Part shown: piece after piece, positions 28,140-37,149 of the stretch
Numbering within the stretch: the stretch's first letter is position 1
How the letters are laid out: every line of letters begins with the position of its first letter
Assembly: GCF_009362785.1 (NCBI RefSeq)
Contig: NZ_WHNQ01000007.1
Location: 248,001 to 312,000, forward strand
DNA length: 64,000 nt
Direction of reading: 5' to 3'
From: Paraburkholderia atlantica
GTDB lineage: Bacteria; Pseudomonadota; Gammaproteobacteria; Burkholderiales; Burkholderiaceae
Position numbers and translations under genes: made by a program
Notes under the pieces: generated by a model
The model's database searches: none
What the model was told of the DNA's origin: nothing
Seen by the model: the letters and a program-made list of their open reading frames with translations, nothing else

Positions 28140-29900
28140 ATGACCTACGCGCACCCCGAACACGGCCCGCAAAGCTTCTGGACCCGGTATGTCTGGAGCC
28201 AGGACCACAAGGTCATCGCCGTGCAGTACTCGCTGACGGCCATCGCCATCGGCCTGGTCGGCCTTGTCCTGTCCAACCTGATGCGCTTGCAGCTCGGCTT
28301 TCCGGGCAAGTTCAGCTTCATCGACGCCAACCACTACTATCAGTTCGTCACCATGCACGGGATGATCATGGTGATCTACCTGCTGACGGCGCTGTTTCTG
28401 GGCGGCTTCGGCAACTACCTGATCCCGCTGATGCTGGGCGCGCGCGACATGGTGTTCCCGTTTCTCAACATGCTGAGCTACTGGGTCTACCTGCTGGCCG
28501 TGCTGGTGCTGGTGTCGAGCTTCTTCGTGCCAGGCGGGCCGACCGGCGCGGGCTGGACGCTGTATCCACCCCAGGCGATCCTGCCGGGCACGCCGGGCGT
28601 GGAATGGGGCATCGTGTTGATGCTGGTGTCGCTGGCGATCTTCATCGTCGCGGCAACGATGGGCGGCTTGAATTACGTCACCACCACACTGCAGGCGCGC
28701 ACGCGCGGCATGACGCTCATGCGCATGCCGCTCACGGTGTGGGGCATCTTCGCGGCGACCATTCTGGCGCTGCTGGCGTTTCCGGCGCTGTTCGTGTCGG
28801 CGGTGATGATGCTGCTCGACAGGACACTCGGCACCAGCTTCTTTGTGCCGGCCGTGGTGTCGATGGGGCAGACGCTCAAGCATGCCGGCGGCAGCCCGCT
28901 GCTGTTCCAGCACCTGTTCTGGTTCTTCGGGCATCCGGAGGTCTACATCGTCGCGCTGCCGGCCTTTGGAATCGTGTCGGACCTGATCAGCACCCACGCG
29001 CGCAAGAACATCTTCGGCTACAAGATGATGGTGTGGGCCATCATCATCATCGGTGCGCTGAGCTTCGTGGTCTGGGCGCACCACATGTTCATCGCCGGCA
29101 TGAATCCGTACTTCGGCTTCTTCTTTGCCACGACCACGCTCATCATCGCCGTTCCGACCGCTCTCAAGGTCTACAACTGGGTGCTGACGCTGTGGCGCGG
29201 CGATATCCACCTGACCGTGCCGATGCTGTTTGCCATCGGCTTCATCAGCACCTTCGTGCTGGGTGGGCTAACCGGGCTCTACCTCGGCAACGTGAGCGTG
29301 GACATTCCGCTGTCGAACACGTACTTCGTGGTGGCGCACTTCCATATGGTGATGGGCGTGTCGCCGATCCTGGTGGTGTTTGGCGGCATCTACCACTGGT
29401 TTCCGAAGGTGACGGGCCGCATGCTCAACGACACGCTCGGGCGCGTGCACTTCTGGGTTACCTTCGTCGGCACCTATGCGATCTACTTCCCGATGCACTA
29501 TCTCGGCATCCTGGGCATGCCGCGGCGTTATTACCAGTATGAGGGCTACAGCTTCATTCCGCATTCGGCGCAGACGCTCAACACGTTCATCACCGTCGTT
29601 GCGCTGATCGTCGCGGCGGCGCAGTTGCTGTTCCTGTACAACCTGGTGTGGAGCCTCGTGCGCGGCAAGCGTGCCGACGGCAACCCGTGGCGCGCCACCA
29701 CGCTGGAATGGCAGACGCCGCAAACACCGCCCGTGCACGGCAACTGGGGCGCCGTGCAGCCCGTCGTCTACCGCTGGGCGTACGAATACAGCCCGCCGGG
29801 GCGCGCGGAAGACTTCGTCCCGCAAAACCAGCCGCCTGAGACGGCGCCCGAACCGGCACCGGCCCACCCGACGCTGCAACCCGGCGAGGCAAGCGAATGA
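28140..29900 (+). CDS. ctaD: Cytochrome c oxidase subunit I
   Basis: This is the catalytic heme-copper subunit, 586 residues, with about 12 or more transmembrane helices. Seen in the sequence are the low-spin heme His in the YQFVTMHGMIMVIYLL segment, GARDMVFPFLNMLSYW with the D-channel Asp, GHPEVYIVALPAFG with the helix VI Glu and cross-linked His-Tyr (type A1 enzyme), WAHHMF with the CuB His pair, PTALKVYNW with the K-channel Lys, and VAHFHMVMG with the heme a3 and heme a ligands. It follows coxB after 13 bases and its last codons overlap the next ATG (ATGA). It pumps protons while reducing oxygen, as known for A1 oxidases. Confidence 0.97.
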   Translation: MTYAHPEHGPQSFWTRYVWSQDHKVIAVQYSLTAIAIGLVGLVLSNLMRLQLGFPGKFSFIDANHYYQFVTMHGMIMVIYLLTALFLGGFGNYLIPLMLGARDMVFPFLNMLSYWVYLLAVLVLVSSFFVPGGPTGAGWTLYPPQAILPGTPGVEWGIVLMLVSLAIFIVAATMGGLNYVTTTLQARTRGMTLMRMPLTVWGIFAATILALLAFPALFVSAVMMLLDRTLGTSFFVPAVVSMGQTLKHAGGSPLLFQHLFWFFGHPEVYIVALPAFGIVSDLISTHARKNIFGYKMMVWAIIIIGALSFVVWAHHMFIAGMNPYFGFFFATTTLIIAVPTALKVYNWVLTLWRGDIHLTVPMLFAIGFISTFVLGGLTGLYLGNVSVDIPLSNTYFVVAHFHMVMGVSPILVVFGGIYHWFPKVTGRMLNDTLGRVHFWVTFVGTYAIYFPMHYLGILGMPRRYYQYEGYSFIPHSAQTLNTFITVVALIVAAAQLLFLYNLVWSLVRGKRADGNPWRATTLEWQTPQTPPVHGNWGAVQPVVYRWAYEYSPPGRAEDFVPQNQPPETAPEPAPAHPTLQPGEASE

Positions 29901-30508
29901 CTACACTGCGCCGCTCCTTCGTTCCTGACCCGCCGCCTGTCTTGCCGAATGCGAGCCGCATCGGCCTGATCATCTTCATGGCGGTGGCAACGACATTGTT
30001 TTCACTGCTGCTGCTCGCCTATGCGATGCGCATGCGCGAGCCCGACTGGCAGCCGATCCCGCATCCGGCTCTGCTGTGGTGGAACACCGGCGCGCTGGTG
30101 CTGGCAAGCATCGCCATGCAGCGCGCCCGGCGGATTACCATGCACCGCGCGGCGTGGCTGCTGTGCGGCGGTGTGCTCGCGGCCGTGTTCGTGATCGGAC
30201 AACTGAGCGCGTGGCGCATGCTGTCGGCGGCGGGGCAGACTGTCGCCGTCAATCCTTCCAATAGCTTCCTCTACCTGCTCACCGGCCTGCACGGGTTGCA
30301 TGTGCTGGGCGGGCTGGTGGCCTGGGCCGTGACGATCGCGCGTCTGCAGCGTGGGAACCCGTTCCGGACCCAGCGTGCCATCGCGCTGTGCGCCATCTAC
30401 TGGCATTTCCTGCTGGCTGTCTGGCTCGTGCTGCTGGCGGCGATGTGGTGGATCACCCCTGGGTTCGTCGCCGCCATCTGCGGGCCGCTGTATGGAGCTG
30501 CGCCATGA
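29897..30508 (+). CDS. Cytochrome c oxidase subunit III-like protein (first copy)
   Basis: This is a 203-residue membrane protein of the heme-copper oxidase subunit III family, with about five to six hydrophobic helices. LYLLTGLHGLHVLGGLVAWA and ALCAIYWHFLLAVWLVLLAA are the conserved helices of that family. It overlaps the subunit I stop (ATGA) and its own stop overlaps the next gene in the same way. It is clearly shorter and more divergent than the second copy at 30505. The pair matches the CoxO and CoxP roles described for Bradyrhizobium. Confidence 0.85.
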   Translation: MTTLRRSFVPDPPPVLPNASRIGLIIFMAVATTLFSLLLLAYAMRMREPDWQPIPHPALLWWNTGALVLASIAMQRARRITMHRAAWLLCGGVLAAVFVIGQLSAWRMLSAAGQTVAVNPSNSFLYLLTGLHGLHVLGGLVAWAVTIARLQRGNPFRTQRAIALCAIYWHFLLAVWLVLLAAMWWITPGFVAAICGPLYGAAP

Positions 30509-31212
30509 CCACGCCCACGCTCCCGACCGAATCCGCTGTCACCCCGCCCCCCGACGCCGGGCCTGACGGCTGGCGCGGCATCGTCACGGACTGGTCGGCC
30601 GACCGCGAGGCCTTCAAGGTGCCGTGGGGCAAGGCGATGATGTGGATCTTCCTGCTGTCGGACACCTTCATCTTCAGCAGTTTCCTGATCGGCTACATGA
30701 CGGTGCGCATGTCGACCACCGTGCCGTGGCCCGACCCTTCCAAGGTGTTCGGGCTCACTGTCTTCGGCGTGGATGTGCCCTTGCTGCTGATCGCCATCAT
30801 GACGTTCGTCCTGATCAGCAGCAGCGGCACCATGGCGATGGCTGTCAACTTTGGCTACCGGCGCAACGCCCGGCGCGCCGCCCAACTGTTGCTGGCGACC
30901 GCGCTGCTGGGCGCGACCTTCGTGTCGATGCAGGCCTTCGAATGGACCAAGCTGATCGTCCATGAAGGTATCCGCCCCTGGGGTAACCCGCTGGGCGCGG
31001 CGCAGTTTGGCGCGTGCTTTTTCATGATCACCGGGTTCCACGGCTTTCACGTGAGTTGCGGTGTGATCTACCTGCTGCTGATAAGACGCAAGATCCTGCA
31101 GCCGGGGTTCACCGAGCACGGCAACTTCCAGATCGTGGAGATTGCCGGCTTGTACTGGCACTTCGTCGACCTGGTGTGGGTGTTCATCTTTGCGCTGTTC
31201 TATTTGTGGTGA
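30505..31212 (+). CDS. Cytochrome c oxidase subunit III (second copy)
   Basis: This is a 235-residue subunit III. The N-terminal 40 residues are soluble and Pro-rich, and then WGKAMMWIFLLSDTFIFSSF opens the family core. Other blocks are MQAFEWTKLIVHEG (a conserved Glu near the oxygen path), GACFFMITGFHGFHVSCGVI and IAGLYWHFVDLVWVFIFALF. It overlaps the preceding gene by ATGA. Two subunit III genes in one operon are unusual and set this cluster apart from the standard cox operon. Confidence 0.92.
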   Translation: MTTPTLPTESAVTPPPDAGPDGWRGIVTDWSADREAFKVPWGKAMMWIFLLSDTFIFSSFLIGYMTVRMSTTVPWPDPSKVFGLTVFGVDVPLLLIAIMTFVLISSSGTMAMAVNFGYRRNARRAAQLLLATALLGATFVSMQAFEWTKLIVHEGIRPWGNPLGAAQFGACFFMITGFHGFHVSCGVIYLLLIRRKILQPGFTEHGNFQIVEIAGLYWHFVDLVWVFIFALFYLW

Positions 31213-31220
31213 GGCAGACC

Positions 31221-31562
31221 ATGGAACACACCGATCTCGCCCATCGACCCGACGCCGCGCACGGCCAGCAGCATCCGATCGGCATTTACCTGAAGATCTG
31301 GGGCCTGCTGTTCGTACTGAGCACGTTGTCGTACATGGTGGATTACTTCCACGTGCAGGGCCTGCTGCGCTGGACGCTGATCATCGTACTGATGATCGCC
31401 AAGGCTGGGCTGATCGTGTCGATTTTCATGCACATGATGTGGGAGCGGCTGGCGCTGGTGTACGCGATCCTGATACCGCCCCTGTGCCTGCTGGTGCTGC
31501 TGGTGCTGATGGCTGCCGAAGCGCATCACACCTTCGGCATGCGCGAACTCTTCTTCCATTGA
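31221..31562 (+). CDS. Cytochrome c oxidase subunit IV family protein
   Basis: This is a 113-residue small subunit. The N-terminus is His/Asp-rich (MEHTDLAHRPDAAHGQQHPI) and three hydrophobic helices follow (IYLKIWGLLFVLSTLSYMVD, LLRWTLIIVLMIAKAGLIVS, YAILIPPLCLLVLLVLMAAE), with the IVSIFMHMMWER stretch typical of the prokaryotic COX4 family. It starts eight bases after the second subunit III and is the last gene of the cluster. It probably stabilises the complex. Confidence 0.87.
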   Translation: MEHTDLAHRPDAAHGQQHPIGIYLKIWGLLFVLSTLSYMVDYFHVQGLLRWTLIIVLMIAKAGLIVSIFMHMMWERLALVYAILIPPLCLLVLLVLMAAEAHHTFGMRELFFH

Positions 31563-31728
31563 TCTAATCGCCGACCGTTCCTCGAGTGGCGGGAGTTGCG
31601 TCCGGCGCCCGGGTAGTAGACGCGCGCCATCGTGGGGGGCGCCGCCAGCGCGAGCGCATTGCTGCCGAGGCGTTCCGCGCGCAGCGCCAGCACGGGGGCG
31701 TGCCTGGAACGCACCGCTCCAAATACGA

Positions 31729-31763
31729 AACGGCCCGACAAATGCCGGGCCGTTCATGTTTTC
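31729..31763. terminator. Probable terminator after the oxidase cluster
   Basis: AACGGCCCG and CGGGCCGTT form a perfect nine-pair stem with an eight-base loop, followed by CATGTTTTCT. It lies about 170 bases after the last oxidase gene and 38 bases beyond the end of the leftward glycine-zipper gene. It can serve both convergent units. Confidence 0.7.
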
Positions 31764-31800
31764 TCGCTCGCTGAAAATTTCGGCGAAAAACACCTTCGAA

Positions 31801-32358
31801 TCAGGCGTGCTTCTCACTGAATTCGCTGAGCGGCACAGGCTGCTTGAGCGGATCGAAGTCGGCCCACCGCCCTTGTTGCCAGTTGCCGGTAGCGCGTTCG
31901 ATCGCCGCGCCTCCCGCATCGCGCAGCACCCGTGCGGCGTCCAACTGGTTGTCCGGCGACACGTGTACGGCCACCAGCACGCCGGAATCACGGATTTCTT
32001 CGTCGCTGGCTTCCTGCGTGCGCATCATCGCGCCGACCAATGCGCCGACATACGCACTCACCCCGGCTGCGATCAGCGACACGATGAGCGGCGCCGAAAA
32101 CACCGCGAAGATCCCGACGCCGAGCACGGCGCCAACCGCTGCGCCAATCGTGACGCCTATCTCGGCACCCTTCGGCGCCTCTCTCGCGTTTGCGTCGGTG
32201 CTGGTACCACCGCCGGGCTGAAAACGTGCGTGCTGGCCGGGCGGATTGACGAAAAACAGGGTGACGTCCTCCTCGACGAAACCGGCATTGAAGAGCCGTT
32301 GCGCCGCGTCTTCAGCGGCGGGGAATGTCGTAAAGCGTGCTGCGACGATGAGTGACAT
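31801..32358 (-). CDS. Glycine-zipper membrane protein flanking the oxidase cluster
   Basis: This is a 185-residue protein with a GGAGG Shine-Dalgarno directly before the ATG at 32358 (MSLIVAARFTTFPAAEDAAQ). It has an N-terminal alpha/beta region, a Gly/Ser/Thr-rich linker, two Gly/Ala-rich hydrophobic segments (EIGVTIGAAVGAVLGVGIFA and LIVSLIAAGVSAYVGALVGA), and a soluble C-terminus with SGVLVAVHVSPDNQLDAARV. The layout matches the protein at 26140-26649 although the two sequences are not close. It is convergent with the oxidase operon. Similar proteins are often annotated as general stress or hypothetical membrane proteins, and the function is unknown. Confidence 0.72.
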   Translation of the reverse strand: MSLIVAARFTTFPAAEDAAQRLFNAGFVEEDVTLFFVNPPGQHARFQPGGGTSTDANAREAPKGAEIGVTIGAAVGAVLGVGIFAVFSAPLIVSLIAAGVSAYVGALVGAMMRTQEASDEEIRDSGVLVAVHVSPDNQLDAARVLRDAGGAAIERATGNWQQGRWADFDPLKQPVPLSEFSEKHA

Positions 32359-32777
32359 GTGGCCTCCTTCCATCATTGACTAGCGGTAGCAGACTATGCC
32401 GCCCCACCTCACCCGTGCCGAGGCAAAGGTGCACGCGGTGGCACGCACCGGGACTACGCCATGGTGCCGCGATCGGGTTCCATTCCGTCCACTCTGAACA
32501 GTCCGCTATGTAACACTACGCCATTGCCGCCGTTCTGGTTGATCACTTTCGCGCACACCGAACGGATAGCTTGCGGCCGTTGCCGAAAGCAGACAGCAAG
32601 GCATTTGATCCTCCACTGCCAGTTAAAAGATTAATTATCGATCCGCTGACACGACTGCACGCCACGTGGTCGCCAGAACGAAGATCATTCCTCGGGCTGA
32701 CGATAGTCACGCGGCGCTATCAATCTCGCGACACAGAGAACTAGAATGAATTATCCGAATCAATCGGGAGAAAAATC
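32359..32777. other. Gene-free gap between two divergent membrane-protein genes
   Basis: About 420 bases have no supported gene. The middle (32590-32660) is AT-richer than its surroundings and could hold promoters. The right end holds GGGAG before the GTG start at 32778. I see no recognisable regulator site. Confidence 0.4.
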
Positions 32778-33302
32778 GTGCAACTTCACATGGGTTCCCA
32801 TCAATTCACACACGGCCTGCCCGACTGGCGCGCAGCCGTGCTGGCAGGCGTCATCGCGGGGGCTGTGTTCCTGGCGTTAGGAGTTGTCCTGATGGCAGTG
32901 ATGACGGGCGGAAGTCTGCTGGAGCCCCCACGCATGGTCGCCGCGATCATGCTGGGACGAGGCGCATTGCAATCGCCGCAATCATTCTCGATTGGCATCG
33001 TGCTCGCGGCCTTTGTGGTGCATTTTGGCCTTGCCATCGTATTGGCGCTTATCCTCGGTCTGATCATGACGTCATTCAAGCTTGACTCGAGCATGGGAAT
33101 GGCTTCACTGGCGGGTGGCGCTTTCGCTGTAGTCGTTTACCTGATCAATTTCTACGGCATGACACAGTTTTTTCCGTGGTTTGCAGAAGCGCGCAACGGC
33201 GCCAGCCTGTTCGTTCACATCGTCTTCGGTATCTGCGTCGCGAACCTGTACATGAGACTGGAGCGCAACAGGGTCAGGGCGGACGCGGGCGGCCCGTCGT
33301 AG
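32778..33302 (+). CDS. Four-helix hypothetical membrane protein
   Basis: This is a 174-residue membrane protein starting with GTG at 32778, with GGGAG upstream. An ATG four codons later (MGSHQFTHG) is an alternative. Four hydrophobic helices are seen: AVLAGVIAGAVFLALGVVLM, FSIGIVLAAFVVHFGLAIVL, MASLAGGAFAVVVYLINFYG and FVHIVFGICVANLYM. A short PPRMVAAIMLGRGAL segment lies between the first two. The function is unknown. It stands alone and ends before a strong bidirectional terminator. Confidence 0.75.
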   Translation: MQLHMGSHQFTHGLPDWRAAVLAGVIAGAVFLALGVVLMAVMTGGSLLEPPRMVAAIMLGRGALQSPQSFSIGIVLAAFVVHFGLAIVLALILGLIMTSFKLDSSMGMASLAGGAFAVVVYLINFYGMTQFFPWFAEARNGASLFVHIVFGICVANLYMRLERNRVRADAGGPS

Positions 33303-33381
33303 TCCGGTCGCAATCAAACGAGCAGGTCACGAATTCACCGGTGATGCGCGGCGTTCGTATTGACACCGCGGTGCAAACGAC

Positions 33382-33418
33382 AAAAGAGGCGCGATCGAAA
33401 TATCACGCCTCTTTTTTT
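33382..33418. terminator. Bidirectional rho-independent terminator
   Basis: AAAAGAGGCG and CGCCTCTTTT form the stem, with an inner GAT/ATC match and a run of seven T at the end. On the other strand the A run becomes T. It separates the rightward membrane-protein gene from the leftward MHS transporter. Confidence 0.9.
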
Positions 33419-33443
33419 ACAGCCGACCGCAGTCCCCGTCACG

Positions 33444-34838
33444 TCAATCGATCGCCCTGCCCGCGGTCTCGCGCATGAACGGCAACGGCAGCAACGACAC
33501 GACGCCGCAGCCGATCAGATACCACGCCGGCGCGAGATTGCTGCCCGAAACCTGAATCAGCCAGGTCGCGAAGAACTGGGCGAAGCCGCCGAAAATCGAC
33601 ACGCCGAGGCAGTACACGATCGACATGCCGGTCGCGCGAATTGCGCGCGGAAACAGCTCAGGCAGCATCACGATATTGGGCACCGCGGTGAACGTGACGA
33701 GCAGCGCAAGGCCCGCGACCACCGCGAGCAGCACCGGCACCGTCGGCGACGCATTGATCGCCATGAACGCCGGGTAGACGGCGAAAATCAGCAACACGCG
33801 CGATACCCACAGCACGCGCTTGCGCCCTACCCGATCGGACAGCGCGCCGGCGAACGGCGAGCAGATCACCGTGACGACCGCGCCGGTCCACGCGGCCCAC
33901 AGCGCGGTCGCCATCGGCAGATGCAGGATGCGGATCGCGTATGTCGACAGATAGAACAGCACGATGTAGTTCGCCGCGGTGCCGCCGATCGTCGTCAGCA
34001 CGCCGGTCGTGATCGAGCGTGCGTGGTCGCGGAACAGGTCGCGGACCGGCAGCGACGGAGGCTGTGAAGCGCGCTGCGCACCCATTTCACCAGCCGCTGC
34101 CGCGCCATCTTCGACACCCGGCAGCGTCTCGTCGAGATGCCGCCGGATATAGATGCCGATCGGCCCCATCGCCATGCCGATCACGAACGGCACGCGCCAG
34201 CCCCAGCTTTCGAGCGCGGCCGGCGACAGCGTCGCGGCCAAACCGACGCCGAGCAGCGATCCGACCACCGTGTTCATCCCCTGGCTCACGAACTGCCAGC
34301 TGCCGTAAAAGCCGCGCGTGCGATCGCTGCCGTATTCGAGCAGCAGCGCCGTCGATGCGCCCACCTCGCCGCCCAGCGCAAAGCCCTGGATCAGCCGCGC
34401 GAAAATCACGAGCAGCGGCGCCGCGACGCCGATCGCCGCATAGGTCGGCGCGAACGCGATGATCGCTGAACCGAGCGTCATCAGCCACAGCGTCAGGCTC
34501 ATCGCGGCCTTGCGTCCCGCGCGGTCCGCGTAGCCGCCCAGCAAGATGCCGCCCACCGGCCGCATGATGAAGCCGACGCCGAACGTGCCGACCGCGAGCA
34601 TCAGTTGCACGAGTTGGCCCTCGACCGGGAAATACAGCTTGCCGATGATCGTCGCGAAGAAACTGTAGATCGTGAAGTCGAAGAACTCGAGGCCGTTGCC
34701 GAGCGTGATCGCGGCGATCGCCTTCGCATGGCCGACGCGCTTTTGAGGTTGATCGGCGAGGCGCTGCGCATCGAGCGCATCGAGCCCGTTGGCGCTTGCG
34801 GGCCGCGGTGTGGCGGAATAGTCCATCTGTGTCTCCAT
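33444..34838 (-). CDS. MFS transporter, metabolite:H+ symporter (MHS) family
   Basis: This is a 464-residue transporter. Features of the MHS branch are AAITLGNGLEFFDFTIYSFF in helix 1, the loop 2-3 motif GGYADRAGRKAAMSL, and LIQGFALGGEVGASTALLLE followed by YGSDRTRGFYGSWQFVSQG. The branch carries carboxylates, citrate-like acids, proline or betaine. AGGAT lies before the ATG at 34838. The gene follows the M20 amidohydrolase gene after 48 bases on the same strand, so it probably imports that enzyme's substrate or a related compound. Confidence 0.88.
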   Translation of the reverse strand: METQMDYSATPRPASANGLDALDAQRLADQPQKRVGHAKAIAAITLGNGLEFFDFTIYSFFATIIGKLYFPVEGQLVQLMLAVGTFGVGFIMRPVGGILLGGYADRAGRKAAMSLTLWLMTLGSAIIAFAPTYAAIGVAAPLLVIFARLIQGFALGGEVGASTALLLEYGSDRTRGFYGSWQFVSQGMNTVVGSLLGVGLAATLSPAALESWGWRVPFVIGMAMGPIGIYIRRHLDETLPGVEDGAAAAGEMGAQRASQPPSLPVRDLFRDHARSITTGVLTTIGGTAANYIVLFYLSTYAIRILHLPMATALWAAWTGAVVTVICSPFAGALSDRVGRKRVLWVSRVLLIFAVYPAFMAINASPTVPVLLAVVAGLALLVTFTAVPNIVMLPELFPRAIRATGMSIVYCLGVSIFGGFAQFFATWLIQVSGSNLAPAWYLIGCGVVSLLPLPFMRETAGRAID

Positions 34839-34886
34839 GATTATCCTGGTGCTGCCGGGGCAAGGCGCTCGCGCGCCGCCGCCGCG

Positions 34887-36059
34887 TCAAACGAGGAACG
34901 TCTGCGCGAGCTTGACCCAGTAGGCTGCGCCGGTCGCGAGGCAAGCGTCGTTGAAGTCGTAGCCGGGGTTGTGGACCATGCAGCCGCCCTCGCCGTCACC
35001 GTTGCCGATGATCAGATAACTGCCCGCGCAGCGCTCGAGCAGGAACGCGAAGTCCTCGCTGCCGGTCAGCGGCTGCATGTCGCGAATCAGCCCATCTTCA
35101 CCGAGCCAATCCACCGCGACCTGGCGCGCGAGCGCGGTCATCGCCGCATCGTTGACGAGCACCGGGTAGCGGCGCTGATAGTCGACCTCGGCGCGCGCGC
35201 CGAATACGGCCGCCTGGCCGGTCGCGACCTCGGTGATGCGCTGTTGCAGATGGTCACGCACCTCGGGCCGCAGCGCGCGCACCGACAGGCGCATCTCGGC
35301 GGTCTCCGGAATCACGTTCGGCGCTTCGCCCGCATGAATCGCGCCGACCGTGATGATCGACATATCGAGCGGCGCGATGTTGCGCGAAACGATCGACTGC
35401 AACGCGAGCACGATCTGCGCGCACACGACGACCGGATCGACCGCCTTGTGCGGCACCGCGCCATGACCGCCGCGGCCGATCACCTTGATGATCACCGTAT
35501 CCGACGACGCCATGAACGACCCCGGCATGAAGCCCAGCTTGCCAGTGGGAAAGCCGGGCATGTTGTGCATCGCGAACACGGCGTCGCAGGGGAACCGCTC
35601 GAACAGGCCGTCGTCGAGCATTTTCTTCGCGCCGGCAAGCCCTTCCTCGGCCGGCTGGAAGATCAGATTCAGCGTGCCGTCGAAGCTCTTTTCGCGCGCC
35701 AGATGCTTCGCGGCGGCGAGCAGCATCGCCGTGTGGCCGTCGTGACCGCATGCGTGCATCTTGCCGGGCAGCTTGCTCGCGTACGGCAGGCCGGTGGTCT
35801 CGTGGATCGGCAGCGCGTCCATGTCGGCGCGCAGGCCGAGCCGGCGCGTGCCGTTGCCGAGCTTTAGTTGACCGACCACGCCCGTTTGCCCCAAGCCGCA
35901 ATGCACGGTATAGCCCCACTCCCGCAGACGTTCGGCGACCAGATCGCCGGTCGCAAACTCCTCGTAGGCGAGCTCCGGGTGCGCGTGGATGCGGTGTCGC
36001 AGCGCGACCATTTCCTGTTCGATTTCGGCGATGCCCGCCGGAATGACCATCGTGTTCAT
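34887..36059 (-). CDS. M20 family amidohydrolase (hippurate hydrolase type)
   Basis: This is a 390-residue metallopeptidase-family hydrolase that removes N-acyl groups from amino acids or similar amides. Metal-site blocks are seen: GLRADMDALPIHETTGLPYA, GKMHACGHDGHTAMLLAAAK, LIFQPAEEGLAGAKKML (catalytic Glu), and TGSEDFAFLLERCAGSYLII near the C-terminus. The dimerisation insert contains IGRGGHGAVPHKAVDP. The start at 36059 (MNTMVIPAGIAEIEQEM) is preferred: GGAG sits nine bases upstream and the length fits the family. A much longer in-frame reading crosses the divergent LysR gene and is not used. It is the first gene of a two-gene unit with the MHS transporter and is divergent from a LysR regulator. 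Confidence 0.92.
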   Translation of the reverse strand: MNTMVIPAGIAEIEQEMVALRHRIHAHPELAYEEFATGDLVAERLREWGYTVHCGLGQTGVVGQLKLGNGTRRLGLRADMDALPIHETTGLPYASKLPGKMHACGHDGHTAMLLAAAKHLAREKSFDGTLNLIFQPAEEGLAGAKKMLDDGLFERFPCDAVFAMHNMPGFPTGKLGFMPGSFMASSDTVIIKVIGRGGHGAVPHKAVDPVVVCAQIVLALQSIVSRNIAPLDMSIITVGAIHAGEAPNVIPETAEMRLSVRALRPEVRDHLQQRITEVATGQAAVFGARAEVDYQRRYPVLVNDAAMTALARQVAVDWLGEDGLIRDMQPLTGSEDFAFLLERCAGSYLIIGNGDGEGGCMVHNPGYDFNDACLATGAAYWVKLAQTFLV

Positions 36060-36176
36060 GCCGTCTGTCTCCATGTCAGCGTGAACCGAGCATAGCCGCG
36101 GCGAATTTCGACAGGCAGGCGTAGAATCGTTGCGGGTGCCAACCACTGGTTGCCGCCTTTCATACTCCTGATACGC

Positions 36177-37127
36177 ATGAAACTGCATCAGCTCAATACC
36201 TTGGCGGCGATCGCGGATACCGGAAGTATCCGGGCCGCCGCCCGCTCGCTGGGGCTGTCGCCGGCCGCCGTGACCAAGGCGATGCGCGAACTCGAAGCCG
36301 ATCTGCACGCGCCGCTGATCGTGCGCAGCGCGAGCGGTGTCGCGTTTACCGAGTTCGGCCGCGCGCTCGTCGTGCATGCGCGGCTCGTGCTCGGCCAATT
36401 GCAGCGCGCACAAGCCGAGATCGACGCGCTGCGCGGAGCCGCGGCCGGCAAGCTGTCGATCGGCGTCACGCCGTGGGTCGCGCTGACCTTTCTGCCGCCC
36501 GCCGTGCGGCGTTTTCGCGAACGGATGCCGGACGTGCAACTGGAATTTTTCGAAGGCCTGCTCGCGGTCGTGCAGCCGCGTCTGCGCGACGGCAGCCTCG
36601 ATTTTTCAATCGGCCGGCCGCCGCCCGCGTCGCCGCAGTCGGAGTTTCAGAACGCGCCGCTCTTTTCGACGCATGCGGCGGTGGTCGCGCGGCGCGACCA
36701 TCCGAAGGCCGGATGCCGCACGCTGCTCGACCTTCAAGACGAGGAATGGATCCTCAACTGGGACCCGGCGAGCCGCGAGTCGATGTCGAACAATCTGTTC
36801 GTCAAGCGCGGCATGCGGGTGCCGCAGACGATCGTGCTCGCGCATTCGCTGTCGATCGTGCTGGGCCTGCTCGCGCACACGGACATGGTCAGCATCTTTC
36901 CGTGGCCGCTCGTCGAGGCGATCCGCGCGAAGGAAAACCTGTGGGCGCTGCCGCTACGCGAAACGCTCGACGAGACCATCATCAGCATCACGTCGCGGCG
37001 CGGCGCGCCCACGAGCCCGGCGGCCGCCTGCTTTCTCGACTGCCTGCGCGAGACGATCGACGCAGGCGCGCGCTCGCCAGACCCCGAGCAGCGCCGGCTG
37101 TTTCATTCGATCGAGCTGATGCTGTAG
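36177..37127 (+). CDS. LysR family transcriptional regulator
   Basis: This is a 316-residue LysR regulator. It starts at 36177 (MKLHQLNTLAAIADTGSIRA), the usual LysR opening. The helix-turn-helix reads AAARSLGLSPAAVTKAMREL, and the effector domain starts near GKLSIGVTPWVALTFLPPAV. It is divergent from the M20 hydrolase/MHS pair, with 117 bases between the starts. An imperfect inverted repeat around 36137-36154 (GCCAACC ... GGTTGCC) is a candidate site. It most likely controls the divergent pair. Confidence 0.9.
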   Translation: MKLHQLNTLAAIADTGSIRAAARSLGLSPAAVTKAMRELEADLHAPLIVRSASGVAFTEFGRALVVHARLVLGQLQRAQAEIDALRGAAAGKLSIGVTPWVALTFLPPAVRRFRERMPDVQLEFFEGLLAVVQPRLRDGSLDFSIGRPPPASPQSEFQNAPLFSTHAAVVARRDHPKAGCRTLLDLQDEEWILNWDPASRESMSNNLFVKRGMRVPQTIVLAHSLSIVLGLLAHTDMVSIFPWPLVEAIRAKENLWALPLRETLDETIISITSRRGAPTSPAAACFLDCLRETIDAGARSPDPEQRRLFHSIELML

Positions 37128-37149
37128 CGGTTGGCGCGCCGCCGCGCGG

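Noticed and set aside
26981..31562. Interpretation of the oxidase as a quinol (bo3-type) oxidase
   Set aside because: Subunit II has a complete CuA site and a cytochrome c domain with CFACH, which quinol oxidases lack.
26981..33302. The oxidase cluster as a horizontally acquired island
   Set aside because: I see no integrase, tRNA end, direct repeat or insertion sequence at its borders, and its codon use looks like that of its neighbours.
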